A stretch of 64,000 nt of DNA. Source: Pseudomonas sp. ANT_H12B. Its GTDB lineage: Bacteria; Pseudomonadota; Gammaproteobacteria; Pseudomonadales; Pseudomonadaceae. Numbering within the stretch: the stretch's first letter is position 1; every line of letters begins with the position of its first letter. The DNA lies in the NCBI RefSeq assembly GCF_008369325.1, contig NZ_VOBI01000006.1, positions 1-64,000 of the forward strand, written 5' to 3'. The notes beneath the pieces are model-generated. The model was not told where the DNA came from and did no database searches. It saw only the letters and a list, made by a program, of their open reading frames with translations. A program made the translations under genes and the position numbers. Shown here one piece after another: positions 55,908 through 64,000 of the stretch.

Positions 55908-56378
55908 ATGCCGAACGAACGTAAAGAGTGGACTCAGCGATTCTCGGAGTTTCTCGTCGAGGCGGAAACACTCTTGGCCAAAACCGAGGAATGCCTCAGT
56001 CACTTGCAGCTGATCAGCAATGACAAGGACGCAATCGATTGCATGCTCAGCACCCTCCTCAAACTGGCCAGCAAGGCTGATGCCCTCGCCCTGGAAGCAG
56101 TTTCCGAGTTCACCTTGCACATTCATGGCTTGCTCAACCATGCACAAAACCACATGGACCTGCACGACCAGGCATTGGGTGCGCTGAAAGACTGCCTGAC
56201 GTTGATCGCCTGGCAACTCGAACTCATTGACCAGAAGACTGGCCAACTCAGCCTTGATGACAGTGAACAGACTTCCCTGATCGAAGCCTTCGCCTTCCAG
56301 GTCGGGCAAAGTCAATTTCAGCTGCCTGCTAATTCCAAGCCGTTCACGCTCGTTTCCTATTCAGGACGGCCAGCTTAA
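55908..56378 (+). CDS. HPt-like helical protein of unknown function
   Basis: The 156-residue protein is almost all helix: WTQRFSEFLVEAETLLAKTEECLSHLQLI, then CMLSTLLKLASKADALALEAVSEFTLHIHGLLNHAQ. The second segment resembles a histidine phosphotransfer helix pair, but the phospho-histidine position appears to be Ser (ST-LLK in place of HT-LKG). Two histidines lie further on (HIH). It sits between cheV and a NarL-type two-component pair. It could be a phosphorylation-independent binding protein. ATG 55908 follows GGAGATAAG. The family is not recognised. Confidence 0.65.
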   Translation: MPNERKEWTQRFSEFLVEAETLLAKTEECLSHLQLISNDKDAIDCMLSTLLKLASKADALALEAVSEFTLHIHGLLNHAQNHMDLHDQALGALKDCLTLIAWQLELIDQKTGQLSLDDSEQTSLIEAFAFQVGQSQFQLPANSKPFTLVSYSGRPA

Positions 56379-56721
56379 ATTCATCACAACCAAGCCGCGC
56401 CAGGTATTTTCATTGTCATGTTCGACACGACAACTTGCGCGCATTCGGGTCGCAATTGAATATTTTCATACCTGCCAACGACAACTCGAAACAAATAATT
56501 CATTCCTGCCGCCGAACTTTTTCCATTGTGGAAAATACCTTCCAGAGATTCTAGTTTCCTGACGCCGTGGACATATATACCAAACGCGACCAACGGTATC
56601 TTAAGTGGTACTATGCCGCCCATTAGTTGACGTCAATTAATGGCAGAGTAACTCCAGACTCAGACCCTTCATTCACTATGACCGGTCTTCCCGCAGCGAA
56701 CATCCATTGGCTCCATCCGCT
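56379..56721. other. 343-bp AT-rich intergenic region
   Basis: It lies before the sensor kinase gene and is markedly AT-rich around 56385-56640. I see no gene, palindrome or RNA of known class; it probably contains the promoter of the kinase-regulator operon. Confidence 0.5.
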
Positions 56722-57615
56722 ATGTACGCCAGCCTCAAGTCAATTACCCGATGGCCACCCTCCCCAACAAATGCGCGCCGGTTCACGCTGTTGCTGTGCA
56801 CCTGCTCGGCGCTGGGCAGCCTTCTGATTTATTGCCTGTCCACTCGCCTGCCGCTGAGTCTGCTGGTGCTCAGTATTGCGGCCATGTCCTGCGTCTGGGC
56901 GCAATATTGCCTGTCACGCAAATCGATAAAGTTTCAACCTCAAGAGCTGGCCGACCGGTTGTTGGAGGTTCAGGAAAATGAACGTCACCGGCTCAGTCGG
57001 GAACTGCATGACGATATCGGCCAGTTGCTGACAGCGGCAAAACTTCAAAGCGACTGGCTCAAACGCCGAATGCCCGAAGAACTTCAGGGGCAATGCACGG
57101 TGCTCTGCGAAACGCTGGAAGAAACCCTGGCCAGAGTTCGTGATGTATCGGCCATTCTCAACCCCCGCCAGCTGGCCAGCCTTGGGCTGGAAGCGAGCCT
57201 GCGTGCGCATCTGCTCAAGACGCTGGCCAATACGTCGGTGCACTGGAGCCTGGAATGTCATCAGCGCTTGACCGGTATTCCAGAGGAAACGGCAGTAGCC
57301 GCCTTCAGAATCATCCAGGAAGCGGTGACCAATATACTGCGTCATGCCGAAGCGAAAAATCTGTTGGTCCGCGTGCGACGGCTGCCTCAGGGTCTCTCGC
57401 TGCTGATCAGTGACGATGGCCTGGGGTTCGCACCCGCGACAGATCCGGGTCGTGAGGGGCAACGCGGAATGGCCGGGATGTCCGAACGGATCGATCAACT
57501 GGGCGGCACACTGTGCGTTACCAGTGAGCCGGGCAAAGGCACTCAAATCGAAGCTATTTTCCCCTGGGCACCTCGTGCGCTCGAACGGGCCAGTTCGAAT
57601 AAGGTTATGCATTGA
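56722..57615 (+). CDS. NarL/DegS-type sensor histidine kinase
   Basis: The 297-residue kinase has two N-terminal membrane helices (LLLCTCSALGSLLIYCL and LSLLVLSIAAMSCVWAQYC) with almost no periplasmic loop. HisKA_3 follows, with H-box ERHRLSRELHDDIGQLLTAAKLQ (His near 100), then a HATPase domain with EAVTNILRHAEAKNL and SDDGLGFAP. With so little outside the membrane, it probably senses a membrane or cytoplasmic signal. ATG 56722 has a weak ribosome binding site. Its TGA overlaps the TTG start of the regulator. Confidence 0.87.
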   Translation: MYASLKSITRWPPSPTNARRFTLLLCTCSALGSLLIYCLSTRLPLSLLVLSIAAMSCVWAQYCLSRKSIKFQPQELADRLLEVQENERHRLSRELHDDIGQLLTAAKLQSDWLKRRMPEELQGQCTVLCETLEETLARVRDVSAILNPRQLASLGLEASLRAHLLKTLANTSVHWSLECHQRLTGIPEETAVAAFRIIQEAVTNILRHAEAKNLLVRVRRLPQGLSLLISDDGLGFAPATDPGREGQRGMAGMSERIDQLGGTLCVTSEPGKGTQIEAIFPWAPRALERASSNKVMH

Positions 57616-58271
57616 CTTGTAACTTACTTCTGGTAGATGACCACTCTCTGATCAGAGCAGGCGTGCGCGCCCTGGTGCTGGATATTCCCGGTTACGCGGT
57701 AATCGGCGAGGCCAATGATGGCTCGCAACTGCTCGAGATGGTCGAGCAGTTGTCCCCGGACATTATCCTGCTGGATATTTCCATGAAGGAAACCGGCGGC
57801 CTTGAAGCTCTGCAGCGACTCAAGCGAGTACGCCCGCAAAGCAAGGTACTGATCCTGTCGATGCATACCGATCCTGCCCTCATCATGCAGGCACTGGAAT
57901 CCGGCGCTCATGGCTATTTGCTCAAGGACACCACGGCGACCGAGCTCGAACATGCCCTGGATGCCTTGCGCAACAACGAACGCTACCTGAGCCCGGCCAT
58001 CGCTCATACCGTCATCAACCAGGCGCTGATCCGAACCCAGAAAAACCAGCCGAACCCCGCCGACTCGCACAACCTGACGGCACGTCAGCTGGAAATCCTG
58101 CGGCTGATTGTTCGCGGAAAATCCACCCGGGAAATCGCCAACGGCCTGGGCCTGAGCATCAAGACGGTCGAAACCCATCGCTCTCAGATCATGAAACGCT
58201 TGCAGATCTACGACGTGGCAGGGCTGGTACTGTTCGCCGTGCGCGAGCAGATCATCAGTCTGGACGATTAA
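57612..58271 (+). CDS. LuxR/NarL-family response regulator
   Basis: The 219-residue regulator begins LLLVDDHSLIRAGVRALV. The phospho-acceptor Asp lies in IILLDISMKETGG (about residue 54), the switch residue in LILSMHT and the Lys in YLLKDTTATEL. The C-terminal helix-turn-helix is LTARQLEILRLIVRGKSTREIANGLGLSIKTVETHRSQIMKRLQI. Translation begins at TTG 57612, which overlaps the TGA of the kinase gene by three bases, with AAGGTT upstream. Its 3' end overlaps the convergent yegS gene by 17 bp. Targets are unknown. Confidence 0.9.
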   Translation: MTCNLLLVDDHSLIRAGVRALVLDIPGYAVIGEANDGSQLLEMVEQLSPDIILLDISMKETGGLEALQRLKRVRPQSKVLILSMHTDPALIMQALESGAHGYLLKDTTATELEHALDALRNNERYLSPAIAHTVINQALIRTQKNQPNPADSHNLTARQLEILRLIVRGKSTREIANGLGLSIKTVETHRSQIMKRLQIYDVAGLVLFAVREQIISLDD

Positions 58272-59172
58272 CCAGCCCGGAAGCGCTCAGCAACGGTGAG
58301 TTCTCAGGCAAATGTACGCGCAGCGCTGCCGGTCGCGCCGAGAAACGCAAGCTGTCACCTTCCAGAGGTTCGCCATCAAGATTGATATAAAGGCCCTCCG
58401 AGACCTTGATCTCAACCCATGGCAGGCGCGCGCGCACAAACATATTGTCGATACCGAAGCCATCGGCCAGCAGGTTTTTCAAAGTCCCGACCACTTCCTG
58501 CGGCGCAGGCAGAATGCTGATATCCAGCAGACCATCGTCCGCCAGCGCCTGCGGGCACAGCACATGCCCCCCGCCAGCCTGACGGCCGTTGCCGATGCCC
58601 AACGCCAACAGGTCGCCATGCCACTGAAAACCCGGCCCCTGCAACTCGCCATACGCGGCATGCAACTCACTGAAGCGCGATAGACCGGTAAACAGATAAG
58701 CCGCACCTCCGAGAACTTTTTTCAGATCCTCCGAAGTGTTTGCCGTGACCTGACTGCCAAAACCGCCCGTGGCCATATTCAGAAACACTTGCCCGCCAAC
58801 CTCGCCCAGGTCAATGGCGCTCGGCGCAGTGTCTAGAAGATCCAGCGCCTGAGCGGGCTCCAGAGGTACGCCGGCGGCACGAGCAAAATCGTTGGCAGTC
58901 CCCAGAGGCAACAACACCAGGCTTGCCTGCGTCGAATGCGAAGCCATGGCTTCGGCAATATCGCGCAAGGTGCCATCCCCGCCACCGGCAATGATCTGCA
59001 TGTAGCCTGCCGCGAGCGCCTCATCCACCAGCCGCTGCGCGTCGCCCGCCTCCCAGGTCAGTCGAACGGCCAACTCCCAACCCTGCTTGCGCTTGTCCTC
59101 GACGGCCGCACGAACCTCCTCGTTGAGCGCCTGCTTGCCATGCAGAATCATCAGCGCCTTGCGTTCGCTCAT
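58255..59172 (-). CDS. yegS: Lipid kinase YegS
   Basis: The 305-residue protein has the diacylglycerol-kinase catalytic fold: LMILHGKQALNEEVRAAV and IIAGGGDGTLRDIAEAM (the GGDG nucleotide motif, near residue 65). Further motifs are LVLLPLGTANDFARA, and INLDGEPLEG near the C terminus. YegS phosphorylates phosphatidylglycerol in vitro. ATG 59172 follows GGGAG. Its end overlaps the response regulator gene on the other strand. Confidence 0.92.
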   Translation of the reverse strand: MSERKALMILHGKQALNEEVRAAVEDKRKQGWELAVRLTWEAGDAQRLVDEALAAGYMQIIAGGGDGTLRDIAEAMASHSTQASLVLLPLGTANDFARAAGVPLEPAQALDLLDTAPSAIDLGEVGGQVFLNMATGGFGSQVTANTSEDLKKVLGGAAYLFTGLSRFSELHAAYGELQGPGFQWHGDLLALGIGNGRQAGGGHVLCPQALADDGLLDISILPAPQEVVGTLKNLLADGFGIDNMFVRARLPWVEIKVSEGLYINLDGEPLEGDSLRFSARPAALRVHLPENSPLLSASGLVNRPD

Positions 59173-59398
59173 TGTGGTTACTCCCGAATTGAATTCCATA
59201 TGAAAGATGTTGACCGCGTCGTCCCCCATAAAAGTCGCAAGAAATTGAATTATTTCAAGACGAGCAATCTTGAATCCTACAAGGCAGGATTTTTCTTACA
59301 AAACATGAGGAATTGGCTCAATTGACCGACGATTGTGATTGGTACACCTTGGCGTCTGCGGTTATCAGTCATCAGCACAAAATACACAGGGACGTGCC

Positions 59399-59707
59399 AT
59401 GCAAAGCCATGACATCAGGGCACCGGTCATTCCGGTCGCACCGTTCGCAGAAAAACGCGCCAATCATCATGCTGAATTCAAAAACAGTGCAAAACCCACT
59501 GGAGAAGTGAATATGGAACCTCGCGTCGTTGAACTGGAGACACACCTCAAATACATCCGGCGAGACATGGAAGAAGTCCGGGGAGACGTCAAATCCATCA
59601 AGCACCGGCTTGCCTATTCAGCTGGCGGAACAGCTGTGGTCCTCGGGCTTCTGGCCTGGATCGCCAATAGCCGCTTCGACCAGGTTGTGGCACTCCTGGC
59701 TCAATAA
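59399..59707 (+). CDS. Small membrane-anchored hypothetical protein
   Basis: The 102-residue product has a proline-rich start (RAPVIPVAPFAEKRANHH). A charged coiled-coil segment follows (EPRVVELETHLKYIRRDMEEVRGDVKSIKHRL), then one membrane helix (GGTAVVLGLLAWIANSRF). This layout recalls small phage-derived or toxin-associated membrane proteins, but I assign no function. Two starts are possible: ATG 59399 (AGGGACG upstream) and ATG 59513 (GGAGAAG upstream), which would give a 64-residue protein with the coiled coil and helix only. Confidence 0.62.
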   Translation: MQSHDIRAPVIPVAPFAEKRANHHAEFKNSAKPTGEVNMEPRVVELETHLKYIRRDMEEVRGDVKSIKHRLAYSAGGTAVVLGLLAWIANSRFDQVVALLAQ

Positions 59708-59720
59708 CGGTTAACCAGAA

Positions 59721-59754
59721 ACGCAAAACCCGGTTCGATCAACCGGGTTTGCGT
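59721..59754. terminator. Hairpin between converging genes, probable terminator
   Basis: ACGCAAAACCCGGTT and AACCGGGTTTGCGT form a long stem with one bulged base. It lacks a long T run, so termination strength is uncertain. Confidence 0.65.
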
Positions 59755-59772
59755 GGCCAGACGGCGGCTGGC

Positions 59773-60999
59773 TCAGCTCAGGAGCTCGCTCAGCGGGATG
59801 AAGCTTACACCGTCACCTTCGGCCAGCGTGCGCCCCTCCAGCACCTCAACCAGACCATCGGCCCAGGCAGCACTGCGCAGCACACCGGAACTCTGATTCT
59901 TGTAGATGACTGCCCGGCCATTCTCCAGACGTCCACGCAAGTATTCGCGCCGATTACCTGCTTTTAGCCAGGAAAACCCTGCCTGTACCTGAAACTTCAG
60001 GGGTTCAACCTCTTTTACGCCCTGACGGCGCAAAAGATAGGGCCTAGCCAACAAAGCAAAGGTCACCAGAGTCGATGCAGGGTTACCAGGCAAACCAATC
60101 ACCGGTACGCCGCGAAAATGCCCGAACGTCAGCGGTTTGCCGGGTTTGATGGCGAGTTTCCATAACGTCAACTCGCCCTCTTCCCGCAGGGCAATCCCCA
60201 GGAAGTCGGCCTCTCCCACCGATACACCACCAGTCGAGAGGATCAGGTCGACATCCTTCAATTCACCAAGGCGGGCACGAGTGGTTGCCAGATCATCTGG
60301 AAGAATGCCCGCATCGATCACCTCACAACCCATGCGCTCCAACCAGCTGCAAAGCAACACTCGATTGCTGTTGTAAATCTGTCCCGACCCCAGGGTTTGA
60401 CCCGGCTCAATCAATTCGTCCCCGGTAGACAAAACCGCAACGCGAACCTTGCGGATCACGTCCAGTTCAGCGCATCCCAGTGACGCAGCCAGCCCCTGTT
60501 CGATCGGCCCCAGGCGCGTGCCGGCAGACAGGATCAATTCACCGACGGTGGTTTCCTGGCCTTTGGGACGGATGTTTTGTCCTGGTGACAGGGTTTCGGT
60601 AAAACGTACTCGCTCATCCACCAGGACTTCGGCGTTCTCCTGCATCTCGACGCAATCGGCACCTGCCGGAACAGGCGCACCGGTGAAGATTCGCGCACAG
60701 GTACCGGGCTTCAAGGGATCTGGAGCTTTGCCTGCAAAAATCTTCTGACTGACCGTCAACGGCTCTCCCGTCCAGTCAGCCATGCGCAAGGCATAACCGT
60801 CCATGGCACTGTTGGGCCAGGGCGGCAGATCGAGCGTCGAAACCAGGTCGTCGGCCAGCACACGACCCTGAACCTGCGCCAACGGCAAGCGTTCACGCTC
60901 ACGAATCGGTGAGGCTTCGGCCATTTCGAGCAAACGTGCCATTGCCACTTCGACAGCCATCAGGCTGCCGGTCTTGCCTGGCTTATCCACGGGATTCAC
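59773..60999 (-). CDS. moeA: Molybdopterin molybdenumtransferase MoeA
   Basis: The 408-residue protein has MoeA features: LPPWPNSAMDGYALR, GTCARIFTGAPVPAGADCVEMQE, RVAVLSTGDELIEPG, LILSTGGVSVGEADFLG and PVIGLPGNPASTLVTF. It inserts molybdate into adenylylated molybdopterin. The gene overlaps the end of moaB by 17 bp if GTG 60999 is the start; a GTG three codons later is also possible. It belongs to a moaB-moeA unit, with mobA diverging upstream. Confidence 0.93.
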   Translation of the reverse strand: MNPVDKPGKTGSLMAVEVAMARLLEMAEASPIRERERLPLAQVQGRVLADDLVSTLDLPPWPNSAMDGYALRMADWTGEPLTVSQKIFAGKAPDPLKPGTCARIFTGAPVPAGADCVEMQENAEVLVDERVRFTETLSPGQNIRPKGQETTVGELILSAGTRLGPIEQGLAASLGCAELDVIRKVRVAVLSTGDELIEPGQTLGSGQIYNSNRVLLCSWLERMGCEVIDAGILPDDLATTRARLGELKDVDLILSTGGVSVGEADFLGIALREEGELTLWKLAIKPGKPLTFGHFRGVPVIGLPGNPASTLVTFALLARPYLLRRQGVKEVEPLKFQVQAGFSWLKAGNRREYLRGRLENGRAVIYKNQSSGVLRSAAWADGLVEVLEGRTLAEGDGVSFIPLSELLS

Positions 61000-61522
61000 A
61001 GGGTGCCGCCTGTTTCAGGTGAGCCACGAAATTGCACGGGCGGTGCCGCGAATCCAGCTGCTCGGCAAGAATGCCATCCCAACCGGTGCGCACGGCATTG
61101 GTCGAGCCCGGCAAGCAGCAGACCAGCGTGCCATTGGCCAGACCGGCCAACGCACGGGACTGAACAGTTGAAGTGCCAATATCCGCCACAGATATCTGAC
61201 GGAACAGTTCACCAAAACCATCGACCTGTTTGTCTAGCAGGCAGCTCACAGCTTCCGGCGTGCTGTCGCGTCCGGTGAAACCGGTGCCGCCGGTGATCAG
61301 CACCACCTGCACGACATCCTCGGCAATCCAGTTGGCGACTTGCGCGCGAATTTTGTAGAGGTCATCTTTGAGCAGAACCCGGGAGGCCAGGTTATGGCCG
61401 GCAGCGCTCAAGCGGTCGACGTAGAGCTGGCCTGAAGTATCGGTTTCCAGAGTACGGGTGTCGCTGACCGTCAATACCGCGATGTTGAGCGGCACGAAAG
61501 GTACATCAGCCTTGGCTTTCAT
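60983..61522 (-). CDS. moaB: Molybdopterin adenylyltransferase-type protein MoaB
   Basis: The 179-residue protein reads LNIAVLTVSDTRTLETDTSG, VVLITGGTGFTGRDSTPEAV, GFGELFRQIS and GTLVCCLPGSTNAVRTGWDGIL, the MoaB/Mog fold and active-site motifs. It adenylylates molybdopterin before MoeA inserts molybdenum. ATG 61522 follows GGATGAGCC. It is the first gene of the moaB-moeA operon. Confidence 0.93.
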   Translation of the reverse strand: MKAKADVPFVPLNIAVLTVSDTRTLETDTSGQLYVDRLSAAGHNLASRVLLKDDLYKIRAQVANWIAEDVVQVVLITGGTGFTGRDSTPEAVSCLLDKQVDGFGELFRQISVADIGTSTVQSRALAGLANGTLVCCLPGSTNAVRTGWDGILAEQLDSRHRPCNFVAHLKQAAPCESRG

Positions 61523-61603
61523 AGGCTCATCCAGTTGTAGGAGAAACAGCCCGGTGTTATATCACAGCGCCTCATTTTTTTGCCGCCCCCATGGAGACCT
61601 GCC

Positions 61604-62206
61604 ATGACCTCGAATGCACGTTTGTCACCCTGTTCCATTCTGCTCCTGGCGGGTGGTCGCGGCCAACGCATGGGTGGTCAGGACAAAGGGTTACTGGAAT
61701 GGCACGGCGAGCCGCTGATTGCGCACCTGCAACGCAAGACCCGCTCACTGACCGATGACCTGATCATCTCATGCAATAGAAACCCGGAAAAATACGCTCC
61801 CTACGCCGATCAGTTGGTGCACGACGACGAAGGTGACTTTCCGGGGCCTTTGGCCGGCATTCGCGCAGGCCTGAAGGCCGCTCACCATGCGCATTTGATG
61901 GTATTGCCTTGTGACGTGCCGCGTATCGATGCTGCGCTGCTCCAGAACATGCGCGAAACAGCCAGCCAGCATCCGGACAAACCATTGATGCTGCGCCATG
62001 GTGAACACTGGGAACCCTTGCTGTGCATCATCCCGGTGGCACTTTGCGCGGCGTTCGAAAGCGCCTGGCACGACGGTGAACGCAGCCCGGGTCGGCTCAT
62101 GCGCAAGCTGGGCGCTACCGCCCTGCAATGCCCCGACAACGACCATCGCCTGGCCAACCTCAATACGCCGGAACTGTTAAGTACACACCACAATGTGTCA
62201 GACTGA
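61604..62206 (+). CDS. mobA: Molybdenum cofactor guanylyltransferase MobA
   Basis: The 200-residue protein carries the nucleotidyltransferase signature [22 protein letters not shown] (residues 9-30), then [36 protein letters not shown] and [15 protein letters not shown]. It joins GMP to molybdenum cofactor, giving the form used by DMSO-reductase-type enzymes. ATG 61604 follows GGAGACC. It is divergent from moaB-moeA. Confidence 0.94.
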   Translation: MTSNARLSPCSILLLAGGRGQRMGGQDKGLLEWHGEPLIAHLQRKTRSLTDDLIISCNRNPEKYAPYADQLVHDDEGDFPGPLAGIRAGLKAAHHAHLMVLPCDVPRIDAALLQNMRETASQHPDKPLMLRHGEHWEPLLCIIPVALCAAFESAWHDGERSPGRLMRKLGATALQCPDNDHRLANLNTPELLSTHHNVSD

Positions 62207-62282
62207 CACGAGAAGGAACTTGCGCGCGTCGTACACGTCTCAAGCTCAGTAATCAAAAGAATTCAAATTCGGAGACACACTC

Positions 62283-62504
62283 ATGACTCAACGGACCATC
62301 GCCACTTTCATGCTCGCACTGGGCCTCGCGACCCTTGCCGGTTGCGCATCGCCTACAGTGATCACCTTGAATGACGGTCGCGAAATCCAGGCCGTCGACG
62401 CACCAAAATACGATGACGAATCGGGTTTCTACGAGTTCGAACAGCTGGATGGTAAACAGACCCGCATCAACAAGGATCAGGTTCGTACCGTTAAAGAGTT
62501 GTAA
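62283..62504 (+). CDS. YgdI/YgdR-family lipoprotein
   Basis: The 73-residue precursor has a lipoprotein signal peptide with lipobox LAGC (Cys near residue 21). The YgdI/YgdR beta domain follows: VITLNDGREIQAVDAPKYDDESGFYEFEQLDGKQTRINKDQVRTVKEL. The mature part is a small SH3-like fold on the outer or inner membrane; the function of the family is unknown. ATG 62283 follows GGAGACAC. A terminator follows directly. Confidence 0.93.
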   Translation: MTQRTIATFMLALGLATLAGCASPTVITLNDGREIQAVDAPKYDDESGFYEFEQLDGKQTRINKDQVRTVKEL

Positions 62505-62528
62505 TCTTTACGGCGACAACCGGATACA

Positions 62529-62556
62529 GAAAAGCCCGCTTTATGCGGGCTTTTTC
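62529..62556 (+). terminator. Rho-independent terminator
   Basis: AAAAGCCCGC and GCGGGCTTTTT form a compact stem-loop with a T run, 25 bp after the lipoprotein gene. Confidence 0.92.
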
Positions 62557-62592
62557 GTGGCTGAAGAACAGCAGTCTCGCTGAACCTGGTGA

Positions 62593-63483
62593 TCACCACT
62601 GCAGGGTGATGGTGCTTTCAAATTCTCTATGCTGGCCGGTGACCGGATCCACAAACCGCAGCCCCTGAGCGAGCAGCTTCAAAGGATTGGCATAGTCATC
62701 GTCAATATTCTTGAGCACCTGCGGATAAAACGGATCGTTGCAAATACTGGCGCCCAAAGCTGTCATGTGCACCCGCAACTGATGTTTCTTGCCCGTTACC
62801 GGGTAAAGCGCATAACGCCAGAGATCACCGTTCTTCTCCCTGACCTCGACGGCCGTCTCCGTATTGCTGACGCCCGGCCCTTCCTGCATGCGGAAGAACG
62901 GCTCACCATCGATAAGCCGGCTCTTGTGAACCAATGGAAAAGAGAGTTCAGGCAACGCTCGGGCAATTGCCTCGTAGCGCTTTTCGATCTGCCGCGTAGG
63001 AAACAACGACTGATACGCCGAACGGCTCTGGGGGTTGGCGGAAAACAGCACCAGCCCCGCCGTATGCCGGTCAATGCGGTGCAATGGCACCAGATGCGGA
63101 TTGTCCAGTCGACGGATCAATCGCCTGAGCAGCGTCTGCTCCACGTATTCGCCAGCGGGTGTCACTGGCAGAAAATGTGGTTTGTCCGCCACGACCAAGT
63201 GCTCGTCCGCGTACAAAATCGTCTCGACCACCGGGATCGGCTTTTCGTCCGGCACCTCGCGAAAATAGTGAATCCGCAAGCCTTCCTTGTAAGGCAGATC
63301 CAGGGCGATTGGCGCGCCATGCCCGTCGAGGACACGCCCACGAGCAATTCTGTCCAGCCATTGTTCACGGCCGATGGCGCTGAAGTGTTCACACAGGCAA
63401 TCGAGCACGGTCTGCCACGGGCCAGGCGGCAAGTGGAGCGTGCTGGCCTGGTTGTGTGCAGCAGAAAAAGATGAACTGGACAT
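62593..63483 (-). CDS. RluA-family pseudouridine synthase
   Basis: The 296-residue enzyme has the RluA catalytic motif LVPLHRIDRHTAGLVLFSANPQSRSAYQ (Asp in HRIDRHTAG, near residue 137). It also has ADEHLVVADKPHFLPVTP and the C-terminal PVTGKKHQLRVHMTALGASICNDPFYP. Its N terminus has no S4 domain. It resembles the RluA-like group sometimes called RluA2/YqcB-type; the RNA target is unknown. ATG 63483 lacks a strong ribosome binding site. Confidence 0.9.
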   Translation of the reverse strand: MSSSSFSAAHNQASTLHLPPGPWQTVLDCLCEHFSAIGREQWLDRIARGRVLDGHGAPIALDLPYKEGLRIHYFREVPDEKPIPVVETILYADEHLVVADKPHFLPVTPAGEYVEQTLLRRLIRRLDNPHLVPLHRIDRHTAGLVLFSANPQSRSAYQSLFPTRQIEKRYEAIARALPELSFPLVHKSRLIDGEPFFRMQEGPGVSNTETAVEVREKNGDLWRYALYPVTGKKHQLRVHMTALGASICNDPFYPQVLKNIDDDYANPLKLLAQGLRFVDPVTGQHREFESTITLQW

Positions 63484-63554
63484 ACGAACGCTCTAACCCT
63501 CAATACAGGGCGGCATTATCCAACAGCGGCCGGAACGATCCTAGAAGAGAATCC

Positions 63555-63872
63555 TCAAGCCGGTATCTGCGCGCGTGCTGCCGCTTCGGTGAACTCCTTG
63601 AGCCAGCGCAGCACATCGACCGCCTCCCAGCGACCCGGATCGTAAAGCGCATACAACAAACCCTGATAACCCACGACGTCCAACTGACGGTGATAGCCCG
63701 CGCGCTGGAACAAGGCTTCGATTTCGGCGAAGCACGTATTGAAATGCAGCTTGTTGAACGGGGTTTTTCCTTCCGTCACCAGGCCATCCAGACGCAATTC
63801 GAGGACAGCCTCGCGCACCACGTCCGCCGACATTCGGTTCACGCTGTTCTTCAATTGTTCGACATTGACCAC
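63555..63872 (-). CDS. Conserved hypothetical protein (105 aa)
   Basis: I do not recognise a named family. The 105-residue product reads VNVEQLKNSVNRMSADVVREAVLELRLDGLVTEGKTPFNKLHFNTCFAEIEALFQRAGYHRQLDVVGYQGLLYALYDPGRWEAVDVLRWLKEFTEAA. It is a soluble, mostly helical protein with no signal peptide. GTG 63872 follows GAGAGGGATG, the best-supported start. A LexA box lies 75 bp upstream, so it could be an SOS gene, or the box may serve a gene beyond the right edge. Confidence 0.75.
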   Translation of the reverse strand: MVNVEQLKNSVNRMSADVVREAVLELRLDGLVTEGKTPFNKLHFNTCFAEIEALFQRAGYHRQLDVVGYQGLLYALYDPGRWEAVDVLRWLKEFTEAAARAQIPA

Positions 63873-63946
63873 GATTCATCCCTCTCACGCCCGGAACGCC
63901 TGCCCAAACCCGAAAACCAGAGGTGCAAGGCAGGCATCACCAATAA

Positions 63947-63962
63947 CTGTATGCGCATACAG
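63947..63962. promoter_or_regulatory. LexA (SOS) box
   Basis: CTGTATGCGCATACAG is a perfect 16-bp palindrome matching the LexA pattern CTGT-N8-ACAG. It can serve the hypothetical gene to its left (75 bp) or an SOS gene such as lexA/sulA, imuA or recN just outside the window. Confidence 0.85.
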
Positions 63963-64000
63963 TATCTGATCAGTACCGGTAAAGCCAAGGGGATCGATCG

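Overview
The window is a stretch of chromosome from a fluorescent Pseudomonas, most likely of the P. fluorescens group. The evidence is the high GC content, many P. fluorescens-type REP/REPIN palindromes (GTGGGAGCGAGCCTGCTCGCGA and GCGGGCTTGCCCGC types), a pyoverdine chromophore locus (pvdH, pvdL, pvdS, an MbtH-like gene and a hydroxyornithine acetylase gene), and gene orders that, from memory, resemble several separate P. aeruginosa blocks. I see no phage, transposon, CRISPR array or rRNA.

Layout. 1-215: tRNA-Asp and tRNA-Val. 0.4-13.8 kb: rdgC, a BASS-family symporter, the guanidinium exporter gdx/sugE behind a readable guanidine-II riboswitch, an MFS-acyltransferase fusion, a SLAC1/TDT anion transporter, a divergent TetR/MFS pair with a 12-bp inverted repeat between them, a large SLC5-type hybrid sensor kinase, rmuC and a small Sel1-like gene. 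13.8-17.2 kb: a long gene-poor stretch with structured DNA, two small conserved genes and a FadL-type porin. 17.2-19.1 kb: mbtH-like and pvdH, each with its own PvdS (iron-starvation, IS) box. 19.1-26.3 kb: an acetyltransferase and the DsbRS two-component system with dsbD-dsbE-dsbG, interrupted by a low-GC hemopexin-repeat gene. 26.3-42.4 kb: an alpha/beta hydrolase, the 13-kb NRPS gene pvdL, divergent pvdS under a Fur box, and the acetylase gene. 42.5-52.5 kb: a periplasmic solute-binding protein, then atuR and the atuABCDEF operon for acyclic terpene (citronellol/geraniol) catabolism. 52.6-64 kb: housekeeping and signalling genes: exonuclease, ppnP, a MOSC protein, cheV with a FliA-type promoter, an HPt-like protein, a NarL-type two-component pair, yegS, moeA/moaB/mobA, a lipoprotein, an RluA-family pseudouridine synthase and a hypothetical gene. 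A LexA box lies at the right edge.

How the genes work together. Fur should repress pvdS when iron is plentiful. When iron is scarce, PvdS should read the four TAAAT-like-N16-CGT boxes seen here, before mbtH, pvdH, pvdL and the acetylase gene. These supply Dab (PvdH), the chromophore tripeptide (PvdL: acyl ligase, then Glu, Tyr, Dab modules), an adenylation-domain helper (MbtH) and acetylation of hydroxyornithine. In the atu block, AtuR probably represses atuA-F through two inverted operator copies. The encoded enzymes convert citronellyl-CoA to geranyl-CoA, carboxylate it and hydrate the product. The dsb block is a periplasmic thiol-redox module with a two-component system next to it.

Most genes belong to known families. 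The least explained points are the hemopexin-like insertion in the dsb locus, the structured 980-bp stretch at 13.8-14.75 kb, the HPt-like protein lacking its histidine, AtuB lacking a classical catalytic tyrosine, and a set of uncharacterised operators. Ortholog names and synteny with P. aeruginosa are from memory, not from a search.
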